A DNA stretch of 35,388 nucleotides, taken from NCBI GenBank assembly GCA_902799285.1, contig CADCAA010000005.1:6028-41415 (forward strand). The letters are read 5' to 3'. The notes beneath the pieces were generated by a model. That model did not search any database, was not told the DNA's origin, and saw nothing but the letters and a program-made list of their open reading frames with translations. The number at the start of each line of letters is the position of its first letter. The stretch's first letter is position 1. Made by a program: the position numbers and the translations under genes. Origin of the DNA: an uncultured Pseudomonadota bacterium (GTDB lineage Bacteria; Pseudomonadota; Alphaproteobacteria; Rs-D84). This document shows, one piece after another, positions 7,885 to 16,959 of this stretch.

Positions 7885-10614
7885 TTATTCTGCAACTTGT
7901 TCTGGGGCTGCAACAGTTTCATCATCATCGCCGTCGGCAACGATTGAAATCGCAGATACAACCTTTTCATTTTCAGCCGTTCTGAATAAAGTCACACCCG
8001 CGGTTGAACGACCGGCAATACGAACATCGCGCACAGGCGTTCTGATGATTTTTCCGCCGTCGGTCACCATGATAATATCTTGGTCATCGGTCACAGGGAA
8101 CGAACCGGCAACAGCCGTATTTTTACCACCTAATTTAATGTTGGTAAATCCATTACCGCCACGATGTGTTGTACGATATTCATACGAAGATGTACGTTTT
8201 CCAAATCCATTTTCAGAAATTGTTAAAATGAATTGTTCGGTTTCCGCCATTTTTGTCATTTGTTCGGGGGTCAGAACCAAATCTGTTGTTTCTTCGTCTG
8301 CATCACCTGCATCTTCTTCGATGCCGGTTGCCAAACGGCGTGCAGCACGCGATTGTTTAATGTATGCGGCACGAACAGTTGCATCACTTTCACCATGATT
8401 CAACATAGCCATACCGATAACTTTATCATCCGAACCAACATTTAATCCACGAACACCGGTCGAATTACGGCCCGCAAACACGCGAATTTCAGATACAGGG
8501 AAACGGATACAACGACCACGATATGTTGTTAAAAACACATCTTGGCTCTCGTTACATGGCAATACAGAAATCAAACTGTCGCCTTCATCCAATTTCATAG
8601 CGATTTTTCCATTTGCGCGAATTGAATCAAAGTCAGACATACGATTACGGCGCACGGTACCAGAGCTGGTTGCGAACATCAAGAAATGTTCTTGCCCGGA
8701 TTCTTGGACGCGTTTTACATCTTCATCAGACACCGGTAAAATTGCGGTAATGACTTCGTCTTTTTCCAATGGTAATAAATTCACCAATGGGCGTCCCTTG
8801 CCGGCGGCCGTAGCCTCAGGCAATTTGTATGTTTTTAATTTATAGCATAATCCTTTGGACGAAAAGAACAACAATGGCGTATGAGTATTTGCAACAAATA
8901 CCTGGACCACGTAATCATCGTCCTTGGTTGTCATGGCATTGCGTCCCTTGCCCCCGCGTTTCTGTGCACGATATGTATCCAGCGCAACACGTTTGATGTA
9001 TCCGGTATTAGACACAGTCACAACCATATCTTCGCGGGCAATCAAATCTTCGATATCGATATCGACAGATGCCTCGGAAATTTCGGTTCTGCGTTTTGAT
9101 GACCAATTATCACGCACAGCCGTTGTTTCATCACGAATAATTTGGATGATGCGTTCGTGACTGCCCAATATATCCAGCAAATCTTTTATCAATGCACCCA
9201 ATTCAACTAAATCCGCATGCAATTTATCGCGTTCCAACCCAGTTAAACGATGCAATTGCAATTCTAAAATTGCGCGAGCCTGGTCTTCGGACATATAGAA
9301 CAGACCATCTTTGTATTCTGTATTTGGGTCATCAATCAATTCAATATAGTTTTGAATATCAGACGCCGGCCAACCACGTGAAACCAAAGCCGTACGTGCA
9401 ACATCGGGATTTTCACTGGTTTTAATCAGTTGGATAACCTCGTCTAAATTACCGACAGCAACTGATAATCCCAATAATGTGTGCGCACGATTACGCGCCT
9501 TGTTCAAATCAAAGATTGTTCTGCGACGGATAACTTCCTCGCGGAATTCAATAAACGCATCCAACACACCGCGAATATTGAACAACATTGGACGGCCACG
9601 ATTTAACGCCATCATATTCACAGGGAAATTTGTTTGCATTTCTGTGTATTGGAACAAATGATTTAATACAACATCTGGGATTGCATCACGTTTCAATTCA
9701 ATTACAATGCGCAAACCTTCCTTGGATGATTCATCGCGAATTTCCGATATGCCTTCGATTTTTTTATCCTTGGCCAATTCAGCGATTTTCACAATCATTT
9801 GTGCTTTATTCACCTGGTACGGAATTTCATCAACGACGATAGCCTCGTGATCATGAATTTGCTCGTTATGTGTTTTTGCACGAACAATGATTGAACCACG
9901 CCCGGTTGTATGAGCCTTGTAAGCACCAGCACGCCCCATAATCACCGCACCCGTTGGAAAGTCAGGTCCAGGAATAATATCAAACAATTCGTCATCGGTG
10001 ACGTTTCGGTTATCCAATATCGCAAGGATACCATTGCAAACCTCGCCCAAATTGTATGTCGGAACATTTGTTGCCATACCAACCGCAATACCCGAACCAC
10101 CATTGACCAAGAAATTTGGAAACTTGGTTGGTAAAACAACCGGTTCTTGCAGTGTGCCGTCAAAGTTAGGTTGCCAATCGACGGTGTCTTTATCCATATC
10201 CTCCATCAACGACGCACCCAGTTTTGAAAGTCGCGCCTCGGTATAACGCATAGCAGCAGGTTTATCGCCATCACGAGAACCAAAATTACCCTGACCTTGG
10301 ACCAATGTTTCACCCATCGAAAAATCCTGGGCCATACGGGCCATAGCCTCGTAAATTGAACTGTCGCCGTGCGGGTGGTATTTACCCATAACATCACCAA
10401 CAATACGCGCAGATTTCACAGTCGATTTTGTCGCAGGCGCAACATCGTTCATAACATACAAAATACGACGATGCACAGGTTTACAACCATCGCGAACATC
10501 AGGCAATGCACGGTCCACAATAACAGACATAGCGTAATCCAAAAACGACGTACGCATTTCGTGTTCCAATGAAGATTGTGGAATTTTTATTTCTTTGATT
10601 TCATTTTCTGACAT
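7885..10614 (-). CDS. gyrA: DNA gyrase subunit A
   Basis: 909 residues, full length, start ATG at 10614 with AGGGGA upstream. The breakage-reunion domain shows the catalytic Tyr124 in [10 protein letters not shown] and the quinolone-determining stretch [12 protein letters not shown] (80-91). The residue equivalent to E. coli Ser83 is Ser85 and the one equivalent to Asp87 is Glu89. The C-terminal pinwheel contains the GyrA box as QKRGGKG, which favours GyrA over ParC. Between late blades is a charged insert ([13 protein letters not shown]) common in alphaproteobacteria. With GyrB (not in the window) it introduces negative supercoils using ATP. The promoter faces left from the intergenic region shared with the gene at 10774. 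A merR gene follows. Confidence 0.98.
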   Translation of the reverse strand: MSENEIKEIKIPQSSLEHEMRTSFLDYAMSVIVDRALPDVRDGCKPVHRRILYVMNDVAPATKSTVKSARIVGDVMGKYHPHGDSSIYEAMARMAQDFSMGETLVQGQGNFGSRDGDKPAAMRYTEARLSKLGASLMEDMDKDTVDWQPNFDGTLQEPVVLPTKFPNFLVNGGSGIAVGMATNVPTYNLGEVCNGILAILDNRNVTDDELFDIIPGPDFPTGAVIMGRAGAYKAHTTGRGSIIVRAKTHNEQIHDHEAIVVDEIPYQVNKAQMIVKIAELAKDKKIEGISEIRDESSKEGLRIVIELKRDAIPDVVLNHLFQYTEMQTNFPVNMMALNRGRPMLFNIRGVLDAFIEFREEVIRRRTIFDLNKARNRAHTLLGLSVAVGNLDEVIQLIKTSENPDVARTALVSRGWPASDIQNYIELIDDPNTEYKDGLFYMSEDQARAILELQLHRLTGLERDKLHADLVELGALIKDLLDILGSHERIIQIIRDETTAVRDNWSSKRRTEISEASVDIDIEDLIAREDMVVTVSNTGYIKRVALDTYRAQKRGGKGRNAMTTKDDDYVVQVFVANTHTPLLFFSSKGLCYKLKTYKLPEATAAGKGRPLVNLLPLEKDEVITAILPVSDEDVKRVQESGQEHFLMFATSSGTVRRNRMSDFDSIRANGKIAMKLDEGDSLISVLPCNESQDVFLTTYRGRCIRFPVSEIRVFAGRNSTGVRGLNVGSDDKVIGMAMLNHGESDATVRAAYIKQSRAARRLATGIEEDAGDADEETTDLVLTPEQMTKMAETEQFILTISENGFGKRTSSYEYRTTHRGGNGFTNIKLGGKNTAVAGSFPVTDDQDIIMVTDGGKIIRTPVRDVRIAGRSTAGVTLFRTAENEKVVSAISIVADGDDDETVAAPEQVAE

Positions 10615-10644
10615 ACTTTATTTTCCCCTATTTATTGCATATAA

Positions 10645-10674
10645 ACAATAGCAAAAATTTGCCAAAAAGGTCAA
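10645..10674 (-). promoter_or_regulatory. Promoter of gyrA
   Basis: On the minus strand TTGACC, 18 bases, TATTGT, leaving a leader of about 25 bases with an AGGGGA ribosome site. Confidence 0.5.
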
Positions 10675-10719
10675 GGAATAACGCCAAAAAATCACAAAAA
10701 AATGCACCTATCAAAAACC

Positions 10720-10747
10720 TTGACAGAAAAAATTCACGTGTTAAAAT
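10720..10747 (+). promoter_or_regulatory. Promoter of the 141-residue unknown gene
   Basis: TTGACA, 16 bases, TAAAAT, oriented away from gyrA. It lies about 25 bases upstream of the ATG at 10774. Confidence 0.6.
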
Positions 10748-10773
10748 TATACCCGGCAATATAAGGTATAAAA

Positions 10774-11199
10774 ATGCACGTAGGCAGTAAATACACAGAA
10801 ATATATTTTTGTTTTGGCAATGATAATATGCTGACCGGCACCAGGTTGCGGGTGGGAAAACTGTTGCACGAAAAAGTTAACGAATATTTGGAAAAATTAA
10901 AAAATTTTATGCCGACCAAGGACCGTTGTTTGTATTCGCATTGCTATTTTGTTCTGCATTCGCACCCGTTCAAGGCGCACGAGCAAATGAAGTTGGACCA
11001 AACATTGTACATTATTGTCACCAGCCCCAGCCTTACAAAGTATTCTTGTGGCGCAAAGTGTGGCAAAGAATGTTTGAAAAACATTGAATCAGGCAAATGT
11101 ATCGACCCATTTGTGCGCGGTTATATCGGTAAAAAATTCTATGCCGGCACATATATGTTGGCAAATAACTATATTGACGACAATAAACAAAGGGAATAA
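10774..11199 (+). CDS. Unknown Cys-containing small protein
   Basis: 141 residues, start ATG at 10774 with AAGG upstream. No signal peptide or membrane segment, so probably cytoplasmic. The middle has CLYSHCYFVLHSHPF and the second half CGAKCGKECLKNIESGKC, a set of closely spaced Cys and His that could hold a metal, though the spacing does not match a named finger. I recognise no family. The gene is divergent from gyrA, has its own promoter, and a 35-codon membrane-peptide gene begins two bases after its stop, so the pair are co-transcribed. Confidence 0.72.
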   Translation: MHVGSKYTEIYFCFGNDNMLTGTRLRVGKLLHEKVNEYLEKLKNFMPTKDRCLYSHCYFVLHSHPFKAHEQMKLDQTLYIIVTSPSLTKYSCGAKCGKECLKNIESGKCIDPFVRGYIGKKFYAGTYMLANNYIDDNKQRE

Positions 11200-11201
11200 A
11201 A

Positions 11202-11309
11202 ATGACTTTCTTTTTACCTTTTTGGAAATTATTTTTGGCTTTATTTATTTGGTATATTCTTACCGAAATACTGAATAAACTGGGGTTATTGCCCGGAAAA
11301 TCTAAATAA
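11202..11309 (+). CDS. 35-residue putative membrane peptide
   Basis: The ATG at 11202 follows AAAGGGA, and the coding region ends in TAA at 11309. The translation is MTFFLPFWKLFLALFIWYIL then a polar tail ending GLLPGKSK. It is one aromatic-rich hydrophobic helix with a short basic C-terminus. The position two bases after the upstream stop and the good ribosome site support translation. No homologue is recognised; chance occurrence remains possible because the peptide is very short. Confidence 0.55.
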   Translation: MTFFLPFWKLFLALFIWYILTEILNKLGLLPGKSK

Positions 11310-11320
11310 TTAAAAAAAGG

Positions 11321-11348
11321 TTGCGTTTTTATAAAAATGTGGTTAAAT
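11321..11348 (+). promoter_or_regulatory. Weak candidate promoter of rpmH
   Basis: TTGCGT, 16 bases, TTAAAT, ending 22 bases before the rpmH start. The -10 matches only four of six. Confidence 0.3.
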
Positions 11349-11370
11349 AGTTGGGCAAAAGGATTTAATT

Positions 11371-11523
11371 ATGGCAACAAAAAGAACATATCAACCATCG
11401 AAAACCCGTCGTGTTAAAACACATGGCTTTCGTGAAAAAATGGCAACAAAAAGCGGACGCGATGTTTTGAATCGTCGTCGTGCCAAGGGCCGTGCCCGTT
11501 TGGCGGTTTCCGCAATCAATTAA
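11371..11523 (+). CDS. rpmH: 50S ribosomal protein L34
   Basis: 50 residues, ATG at 11371 preceded by AAAAGGA. The sequence [20 protein letters not shown], then [20 protein letters not shown], is unmistakably L34, a small basic protein of the large subunit. In most bacteria rpmH is followed by rnpA and yidC. Here a terminator follows at once and the next gene is on the other strand, so the usual block is split. Confidence 0.97.
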   Translation: MATKRTYQPSKTRRVKTHGFREKMATKSGRDVLNRRRAKGRARLAVSAIN

Positions 11524-11525
11524 AA

Positions 11526-11548
11526 AAAACGCCAGTTGGCGTTTTTTT
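11526..11548 (+). terminator. Terminator of rpmH
   Basis: AAAACGCC, AGTT loop, GGCGTTTT, followed by more T. It begins three bases after the rpmH stop. Confidence 0.88.
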
Positions 11549-11555
11549 CAATTAT

Positions 11556-11576
11556 CAAAGTTCAAAGTACAAAGTG
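11556..11576. repeat. Tandem 7-mer, CAAAGTN x3
   Basis: Three adjacent units CAAAGTT, CAAAGTA, CAAAGTG between two terminators. The same seed (CAAAGTTC) recurs in intergenic DNA at 16876, 16950, 30175 and 33585. Confidence 0.6.
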
Positions 11577-11587
11577 CAATTGATGAT

Positions 11588-11617
11588 AAAAAAGCGACCA
11601 AATTTGGTCGCTTTTTT
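11588..11617. terminator. Bidirectional terminator (30-base perfect palindrome)
   Basis: A15 half-site AAAAAAGCGACCAAA joined to its exact complement. It ends the minus-strand valS-thioesterase unit (stop at 11623) and could stop plus-strand read-through from rpmH. Confidence 0.88.
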
Positions 11618-11622
11618 CTATT

Positions 11623-12360
11623 TTAATCATTTGGAATCCAATGACATACAACGGTTGCGTGTTGTGTATCGCCGGTCATAATTTTATGATACGAAACATT
11701 TGGTTCTAATTTAACTTGAATCTGAACCTCTGGTGTATCGGCACTGATTTCATGTTCAAAATAAATTTCAACACCAGACAATCTGTGCGTATTACGGAAC
11801 TCAAAACCTACAGTTTCTGTTGCCCAAACAGCGTATACCGCATTATTAATATGCTGATTTACATCAACATCATCAAACCGACATTTTACAACATGTGTTT
11901 TTGTTGCATCAAATTTTGGTGCCTTGTTAAATGCTGTATCCCATACACGTTCATCAATACTACCCCAATCTGGTAATTCTTCGTTCAGACGCAACAGTCG
12001 ACGTGTTTCCAAATTTATCAACACCCATTGCGATGTTGCACGAATCATTAAACGACCATCCTCCTTGTTTCTGATTTCGAAATCACGATACGAACGCAAA
12101 CCATTATGCATAGATGGCCATGTTTTCAACACAACCATATCCTTGAATTTTGGCAATTCAATAATATCAATCATATAATGCGTAACAACCCATGCAATAT
12201 TATGTTCACCACAATACGAACGACCTGCCCCCAATTCTTCGGCATGTGACGCAGCAGCACCCTGCAACAAATTCATCAACATAATTGGACGCAAATAACC
12301 ATACCGGTCACATTGGTATGATTTAACCAGTATATTTTGTGTATGCTTTGTAATCTCCAT
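11623..12360 (-). CDS. Acyl-ACP thioesterase (FatA/FatB-like hotdog family)
   Basis: 245 residues. The ATG at 12360 overlaps the valS stop by one base (TAATG), so the two are translationally coupled. Two hotdog halves can be seen: residues 1-120, with YQCDRYGYLRPIMLMNLLQGAA and the WVVTHYMIDI strand, and 155-245. The second half carries DVNQHINN (166-173) with the Asn168/His170 pair used by plant FatA/FatB-type enzymes. The family hydrolyses fatty acyl-ACP to free fatty acid in the cytosol. Acyl-ACP thioesterases of this type are well known in gut Firmicutes and Bacteroidetes; in an alphaproteobacterium transfer is possible but not shown. The chain-length preference cannot be read. Confidence 0.87.
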   Translation of the reverse strand: MEITKHTQNILVKSYQCDRYGYLRPIMLMNLLQGAAASHAEELGAGRSYCGEHNIAWVVTHYMIDIIELPKFKDMVVLKTWPSMHNGLRSYRDFEIRNKEDGRLMIRATSQWVLINLETRRLLRLNEELPDWGSIDERVWDTAFNKAPKFDATKTHVVKCRFDDVDVNQHINNAVYAVWATETVGFEFRNTHRLSGVEIYFEHEISADTPEVQIQVKLEPNVSYHKIMTGDTQHATVVCHWIPND

Positions 12361-14762
12361 TACTTTCCCTCTATATTTTCGGCAACGACAAAATCAACAC
12401 CGTCACCCAGGACAATATTATTAGCACGTGCCGCAGATTTAATCAAGCCATGCAATTCAGGATTTGTATCCGATGGAATTGTCAATGTTTCTAACTTTGC
12501 GCCGTTGCCAATCTTGCGATCGGTGCGCAAACCACGCACAGTTTTCAAAATATCCAACGCCGTTTGCATTCCCGATACATCTGTATCATATTCCGCACGT
12601 ATTTCAGGATATGCGGTCAGGTGCAGAGTTTTGCCACCTTCGACATCCTTGTAAATTTTTTGCCATAATTCTTCGGTGACAAACGGAATAAACGGCGCAT
12701 ATAAACCGATTATTGCGCGCAACACCGTGAACAGCGTCCATTGTGCGGATAATTTTGATTCAGGCGAATATTTTTCGGGCGACCAAAAACGGTCCTTGAT
12801 AAATTCCAGATATTGGTCACAGAATATTTCCCAGAAAAACGTATCGACCGCGACACGTGCGTTAAAGTTATCGTATTTATCCAAATTGCGACGAACATCT
12901 GTGATTGTTTTGTTTAATTCGTTTAACACCCAGCGGTCTTCGATAAAACGTTCGCCGACCGGGATTTCTTTCGCTGTTTTCGGATCGAAATCTGTTAAAT
13001 TCATCAGAACATATTTCGATGCGTTCCATAATTTCGTCAGTAATTTTGAACCACGTTTAACCTCGTCATCACTGTATCTTAAATCCGTTCCAATCGGCGC
13101 GGTTGCAACCCAATAACGCAATGCATCAACACCAAATTTTTCTACTGCATCCAATGGGTCAACACCGTTGCCTTTGGTTTTGGACATCTTTTGCCCCTTG
13201 GCATCACGAACCAATCCGTGGAAATTCACGGTTTTAATTGGAATATCGCCCATCACGTACATCCCCATCATAAACATACGCGCAACCCAAAAGAATATAA
13301 TGTCCGATGCCGTATACAACAAATCAGTTGGATAATATTTTTTTAATTCTGGGGTGTTATCGGGCCAACCAAGTGTCGAAAACGGCCACAGTCCCGATGA
13401 AAACCATGTATCCAAAACATCTGGGTCACGGGTCAATTTTTTACCGCCGGATTGTTTTATAGCTTCTTCCTCGGTTTCTGCAACATAAACATTGCCCGCA
13501 TCATCGTACCACGCAGGAATATGATGTCCCCACCATAACTGACGAGATATTGTCCAAGGACGAATTTCGCGCATCCATGCCATAAACAAATTATATCTGT
13601 GTTCAGGAATAAATTTCACACGACCAGATTCCACCGCCGCAATCACGGGTTTTGCCAACTTTTCAGCGTCCACGAACCATTGTGTGGTCAACATTGGTTC
13701 AACCGGCACACCACCGCGTTGCGAATATGGGATTTGCATAATTTTATCTTCGATTTTAACCAACAGGCCCGCCGCCTGGATATCTTCGATTATTGCCTTG
13801 CGCGCAACATATCGGTCCATACCACGATATTTTTCAGGGACCTCTTTGGCATTGTTTAATTTTGCATCCAATGTCAATATGCATAATGGTTCCAGGTTAT
13901 GACGGATTCCAACCTCCCAGTCATCATAATCGTGTGCAGGTGTAATTTTTACAGCCCCGGTACCCTTTTCTGGGTCGGCGTGCACATCAGCAATAATTGG
14001 AATTTCAATATCTGTTAATGGAATAATTGCCTTTTTACCAATTAAATGTTTTAATTTTTCATTATCGGGATGAATCGCAATTGCCTTGTCCCCGAACAAT
14101 GTTTCAGGGCGCGTTGTTGCAATTTCAACAAAGCCACCACCAACAATTGGATAATTAAAATAGTAAAATTTACCATGTTCTTCGCGGGGCTCAACCTCTA
14201 GGTCTGAAACAGATGTTTGTTGTTTTGGGCACCAATTAACCAATCGTTTTTCACGATAAATTAAACCCTGGGCATACATTTTCACAAATAATTTTGTGAC
14301 GGCGCGGGATAATCCGTCATCCATTGTGAACCTTTCGCGGTGCCACACCGGTGTCACGCCCAAGATATGCAATTGATTTATAATCTGGCCGCCCTTTTCA
14401 TTTTTCCATTTCCATGCGTAATCCAATTTTTCATCCAAAGATAAACTGTGTGGGTTTATACCACGTTTTGACAAATCGCGTTCAACCAATAACTGGGTCG
14501 CGATGGATGCGTGGTCGGTCCCCGGTTGCCACAAAACATCAAAGCCACACATACGTTTATAGCGACACATAATATCCATCAGAACATTGTCCAACGCATG
14601 TCCCATATGCAAATTTCCCGTCACATTTGGTGGCGGCATCATTGTGCAAAATGATTTTTTATTCGAATTGACATCGTTGTCCCAGAAATTGTTTGCATCC
14701 CAAAATTCCTGGATTCTTTGCTCTAATTCGCGCGTTGAATTTTTACCAAGTTCTATATTCAT
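12360..14762 (-). CDS. valS: Valyl-tRNA synthetase
   Basis: 800 residues, start ATG at 14762. Class I signatures are PPPNVTGNLHMGH at 43-55 (HIGH motif) and KMSKT at about residue 525. The editing (CP1) domain lies between, and the anticodon-binding helical domain follows to the end. GTDHASIATQ matches the bacterial ValRS block. The enzyme charges tRNA-Val and edits Thr. It is about 150 residues shorter than E. coli ValS (951) and ends near FVVAENIEGK. It seems to lack the C-terminal coiled-coil tRNA-binding arm, though I did not align it. A promoter lies upstream, and the thioesterase follows with a one-base overlap. Confidence 0.97.
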   Translation of the reverse strand: MNIELGKNSTRELEQRIQEFWDANNFWDNDVNSNKKSFCTMMPPPNVTGNLHMGHALDNVLMDIMCRYKRMCGFDVLWQPGTDHASIATQLLVERDLSKRGINPHSLSLDEKLDYAWKWKNEKGGQIINQLHILGVTPVWHRERFTMDDGLSRAVTKLFVKMYAQGLIYREKRLVNWCPKQQTSVSDLEVEPREEHGKFYYFNYPIVGGGFVEIATTRPETLFGDKAIAIHPDNEKLKHLIGKKAIIPLTDIEIPIIADVHADPEKGTGAVKITPAHDYDDWEVGIRHNLEPLCILTLDAKLNNAKEVPEKYRGMDRYVARKAIIEDIQAAGLLVKIEDKIMQIPYSQRGGVPVEPMLTTQWFVDAEKLAKPVIAAVESGRVKFIPEHRYNLFMAWMREIRPWTISRQLWWGHHIPAWYDDAGNVYVAETEEEAIKQSGGKKLTRDPDVLDTWFSSGLWPFSTLGWPDNTPELKKYYPTDLLYTASDIIFFWVARMFMMGMYVMGDIPIKTVNFHGLVRDAKGQKMSKTKGNGVDPLDAVEKFGVDALRYWVATAPIGTDLRYSDDEVKRGSKLLTKLWNASKYVLMNLTDFDPKTAKEIPVGERFIEDRWVLNELNKTITDVRRNLDKYDNFNARVAVDTFFWEIFCDQYLEFIKDRFWSPEKYSPESKLSAQWTLFTVLRAIIGLYAPFIPFVTEELWQKIYKDVEGGKTLHLTAYPEIRAEYDTDVSGMQTALDILKTVRGLRTDRKIGNGAKLETLTIPSDTNPELHGLIKSAARANNIVLGDGVDFVVAENIEGK

Positions 14763-14801
14763 CTGTTAACCCCATTATTTTTCAGCAGATTATTCGGGTG
14801 A

Positions 14802-14829
14802 ATTTTACACTATATAAAAGTAAAATCAA
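14802..14829 (-). promoter_or_regulatory. Promoter of valS
   Basis: On the minus strand TTGATT, 16 bases, TAAAAT, in the gap between comF and valS. Confidence 0.55.
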
Positions 14830-14843
14830 GTATTTCAGCATAT

Positions 14844-15578
14844 TTATATGCCGCGAACAACACGACAAAAAGATACGCCCGCAACCGATGCCGCACCCGC
14901 CCGCATCAGTACCCGGCGCAATTCAGAAAAAGTTGCACCCGATGTCATAACATCATCGACCAGTAATATATGCTTTCCGCGGATTTTATCAGGGTGAATC
15001 ACACGGAATACACCGCGAATATTTTCGGCACGTTGGCGAGCGTTTTTGTGTCCCATATCGGGTTTGTATTTCCGATGCACAGAATCAAAATCCATTTTTA
15101 CACCCATCGCGTGTGCAATTGGCCGCGCCAGTAATGCCGCCTGGTTATATCCACGATGAAACAAACGCCGCCATGCCAATGGCACCGGCATAATAATGTC
15201 TATATCACTGACATCGACATCGCGCAAGGCCCATATCATTGCATTTGCCATAAAACGATAATATTTAATTTTGCCACAATGCTTGAACGGCAACATAACC
15301 TGTTTTGACGCATCATCATAAACACATGCAGATCGTATCCAATCCAGTTCATTTTTGCCCGCCGCACAGACCGGACATAATGTATCATCATCAAAATCAT
15401 ATCCGGACACGAACGGATAACCACAACGACTGCACTTTGGGCCGTCTATCCAATTTATTGCAGTCCAACAATCATCGCATAAATCACCGTGTCGGGATAC
15501 ATCCGCATCACACAAAGGGCAAGTTGGTGGATAAATTACATCAAGGATTTTGTGAAAAATTTGTCGACACTTTACCAC
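14844..15578 (-). CDS. comF: ComF-family phosphoribosyltransferase-like protein
   Basis: 244 residues. The start is GTG at 15578, overlapping the upstream stop by seven bases (GTGGTAA); no in-frame ATG lies nearby. The N-terminus has four CxxC pairs (Cys20/23, 34/37, 49/52, 68/71) forming a double zinc ribbon. The rest is a type I PRTase fold with the PRPP loop VDDVMTSGAT at 207-216. ComF proteins help pull single-stranded DNA into the cytosol during natural transformation, and this form is also called a double-zinc-ribbon amidophosphoribosyltransferase-like protein. Whether this strain is competent is unknown. It is co-transcribed with the secreted protein upstream. Confidence 0.88.
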   Translation of the reverse strand: MVKCRQIFHKILDVIYPPTCPLCDADVSRHGDLCDDCWTAINWIDGPKCSRCGYPFVSGYDFDDDTLCPVCAAGKNELDWIRSACVYDDASKQVMLPFKHCGKIKYYRFMANAMIWALRDVDVSDIDIIMPVPLAWRRLFHRGYNQAALLARPIAHAMGVKMDFDSVHRKYKPDMGHKNARQRAENIRGVFRVIHPDKIRGKHILLVDDVMTSGATFSELRRVLMRAGAASVAGVSFCRVVRGI

Positions 15579-16780
15579 GTCATACTTTTATATGTTTTAT
15601 TCGTTGTTTTACCAAATTTATCACGTTGCTGTTTAGTTAATGTTTCGTATTGAGTATTATCAATATTACGCAAAACCAAACCGCCATCATCGTCACGATT
15701 TGATAACATTGGCAAAATACGTTGTTCCGGGACACCGGTATCACGTAAAACCTGTTCCACAATGGCCAAGCGGCGCGCGGTCAATTTACGCGTATCAGAA
15801 TCGGTTGTAGCATCGTTTGGGATTAAAACCTGAACCGCACGTTTTGGGTCATTTACGATAATACCAGCGAAAGTTGTCAACAAAGTATAATTTTCGCGCG
15901 ACAATGCAGAATCAAAATCACGGAAACTGATTTTTATTTCAAATGGACGAATCCCAGACCCCATTTCAGACAAATTACTTTCCGCCGTAAATCCGGCACG
16001 TGCAGTTGTGATTGTTTCACGCGTATCATATTCCGCCGCATTCACATCACGCATAGCAGACAAATGTTTGTTTTCCGATAAAAATGTTTTGCGAAATGCG
16101 CGACGTAATTCGGTTGGCGATAAATCGGCCAAACTGTCCTTTGGCTTTTGTTCCATGTGATGCGTTTCAACACTGCGCACCAAAACATCGGGTTCATCCA
16201 TTGGGACAACCGTGCGCGACATTGCAATATCATCGTCATCATCCATCACAATAGTTTTATGTGTTGTGCGGGGTTTAACACTGTTATTTGCACGACGTTG
16301 CAATTCAGATAATTTTGCAATTTGGGCATCTATTTCCGCCATACGATTCATTGTGGATTCCAATTCACGTGCAACCTGGGTCCGGGTGACGGGCACATCG
16401 TTATGTGCGGTATAGTTTATATCAATTTCTTCGGCCGGCAATTCGTAATTTGAATCCAGGATTGCAACCTCGTCAAAGCGGGGCATACGCAAAGGCGTAT
16501 CAATATTTGCAGTACCATCCGCCCATAAATTCGAACTGGGGACATTGGGACTCAACACGTCTACAGATTGTTTTGCGTTATATTGCACACCACCGTTTTT
16601 ATTCCGCGACACAACACGACGCGCAGGTGATACAGCAACCGTTCCACGCGCAGTTAAATCATCACCAAATGCAGAACGCGCAGAAACACCCCCAGCCGCA
16701 ATATTTACAACCGGCAAACCCGCAGCAAAAGCCGTCGATGCCGCAAAAAAAACAGACAGAGACACAAGTGAAAAACGCAT
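15572..16780 (-). CDS. Secreted protein with degenerate OmpA-like C-terminal domain
   Basis: 402 residues, start ATG at 16780 with GGAAGGAAAGG upstream. Signal peptide 1-19 (AASTAFA/AG). The middle is polar, with a short coiled coil (about 135-165, ELESTMNRMAEIDAQIAKL) and an acidic DDDDD run. The last 120 residues resemble an OmpA/MotB peptidoglycan-binding fold: FEIKISFRDFDSALSREN, VQVLIPND, then LTARRLAIVEQVLRDTGV. The usual GHTD segment is replaced by IPNDATTD, so binding to the cell wall is uncertain. It probably sits in the periplasm, perhaps linking envelope layers. comF overlaps its end. Confidence 0.7.
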   Translation of the reverse strand: MRFSLVSLSVFFAASTAFAAGLPVVNIAAGGVSARSAFGDDLTARGTVAVSPARRVVSRNKNGGVQYNAKQSVDVLSPNVPSSNLWADGTANIDTPLRMPRFDEVAILDSNYELPAEEIDINYTAHNDVPVTRTQVARELESTMNRMAEIDAQIAKLSELQRRANNSVKPRTTHKTIVMDDDDDIAMSRTVVPMDEPDVLVRSVETHHMEQKPKDSLADLSPTELRRAFRKTFLSENKHLSAMRDVNAAEYDTRETITTARAGFTAESNLSEMGSGIRPFEIKISFRDFDSALSRENYTLLTTFAGIIVNDPKRAVQVLIPNDATTDSDTRKLTARRLAIVEQVLRDTGVPEQRILPMLSNRDDDGGLVLRNIDNTQYETLTKQQRDKFGKTTNKTYKSMTW

Positions 16781-16801
16781 TTCCTTTCCTTCCTTATGTT
16801 A

Positions 16802-16831
16802 ATCATAGAACAATTCGCAAAATTCACGCAA
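16802..16831 (-). promoter_or_regulatory. Possible promoter of the OmpA-like/comF unit
   Basis: On the minus strand TTGCGT, 18 bases, TATGAT, about 20 bases before the start codon of the secreted protein. Confidence 0.4.
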
Positions 16832-16840
16832 GCGGAAAAT

Positions 16841-16876
16841 AAAAAAACATCTGCGATAATCGCAGACGCTTTTTTC
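16841..16876 (-). terminator. Terminator of the RND efflux operon
   Basis: Stem TCTGCGA/TCGCAGA with a TAA loop at 16850-16866, flanked by an A-run on the left and a T-run on the right. On the minus strand this gives a hairpin followed by TGTTTTTTT downstream of the pump gene. Confidence 0.75.
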
Positions 16877-16957
16877 AAAGTTCCCCACTTCGCCAAACTC
16901 ACCCACGAAAATAAAATTTTTGTTGAGCCCGGAGGCTTCGTGGGACAAGCAAAGTTC
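16876..16957. repeat. Intergenic structured element flanked by CAAAGTTC direct repeats
   Basis: CAAAGTTC occurs at 16876-16883 and 16950-16957. Between them CCCACGAA (16902-16909) pairs with TTCGTGGG (16937-16944). It is not coding and lies between the pump stop codon and its terminator, so it would be in the 3' untranslated RNA. Confidence 0.5.
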
Positions 16958-16959
16958 AA

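Noticed and set aside
7885..10614. ParC instead of GyrA
   Set aside because: The QKRGGKG box and full six-blade-length C-terminus favour GyrA.
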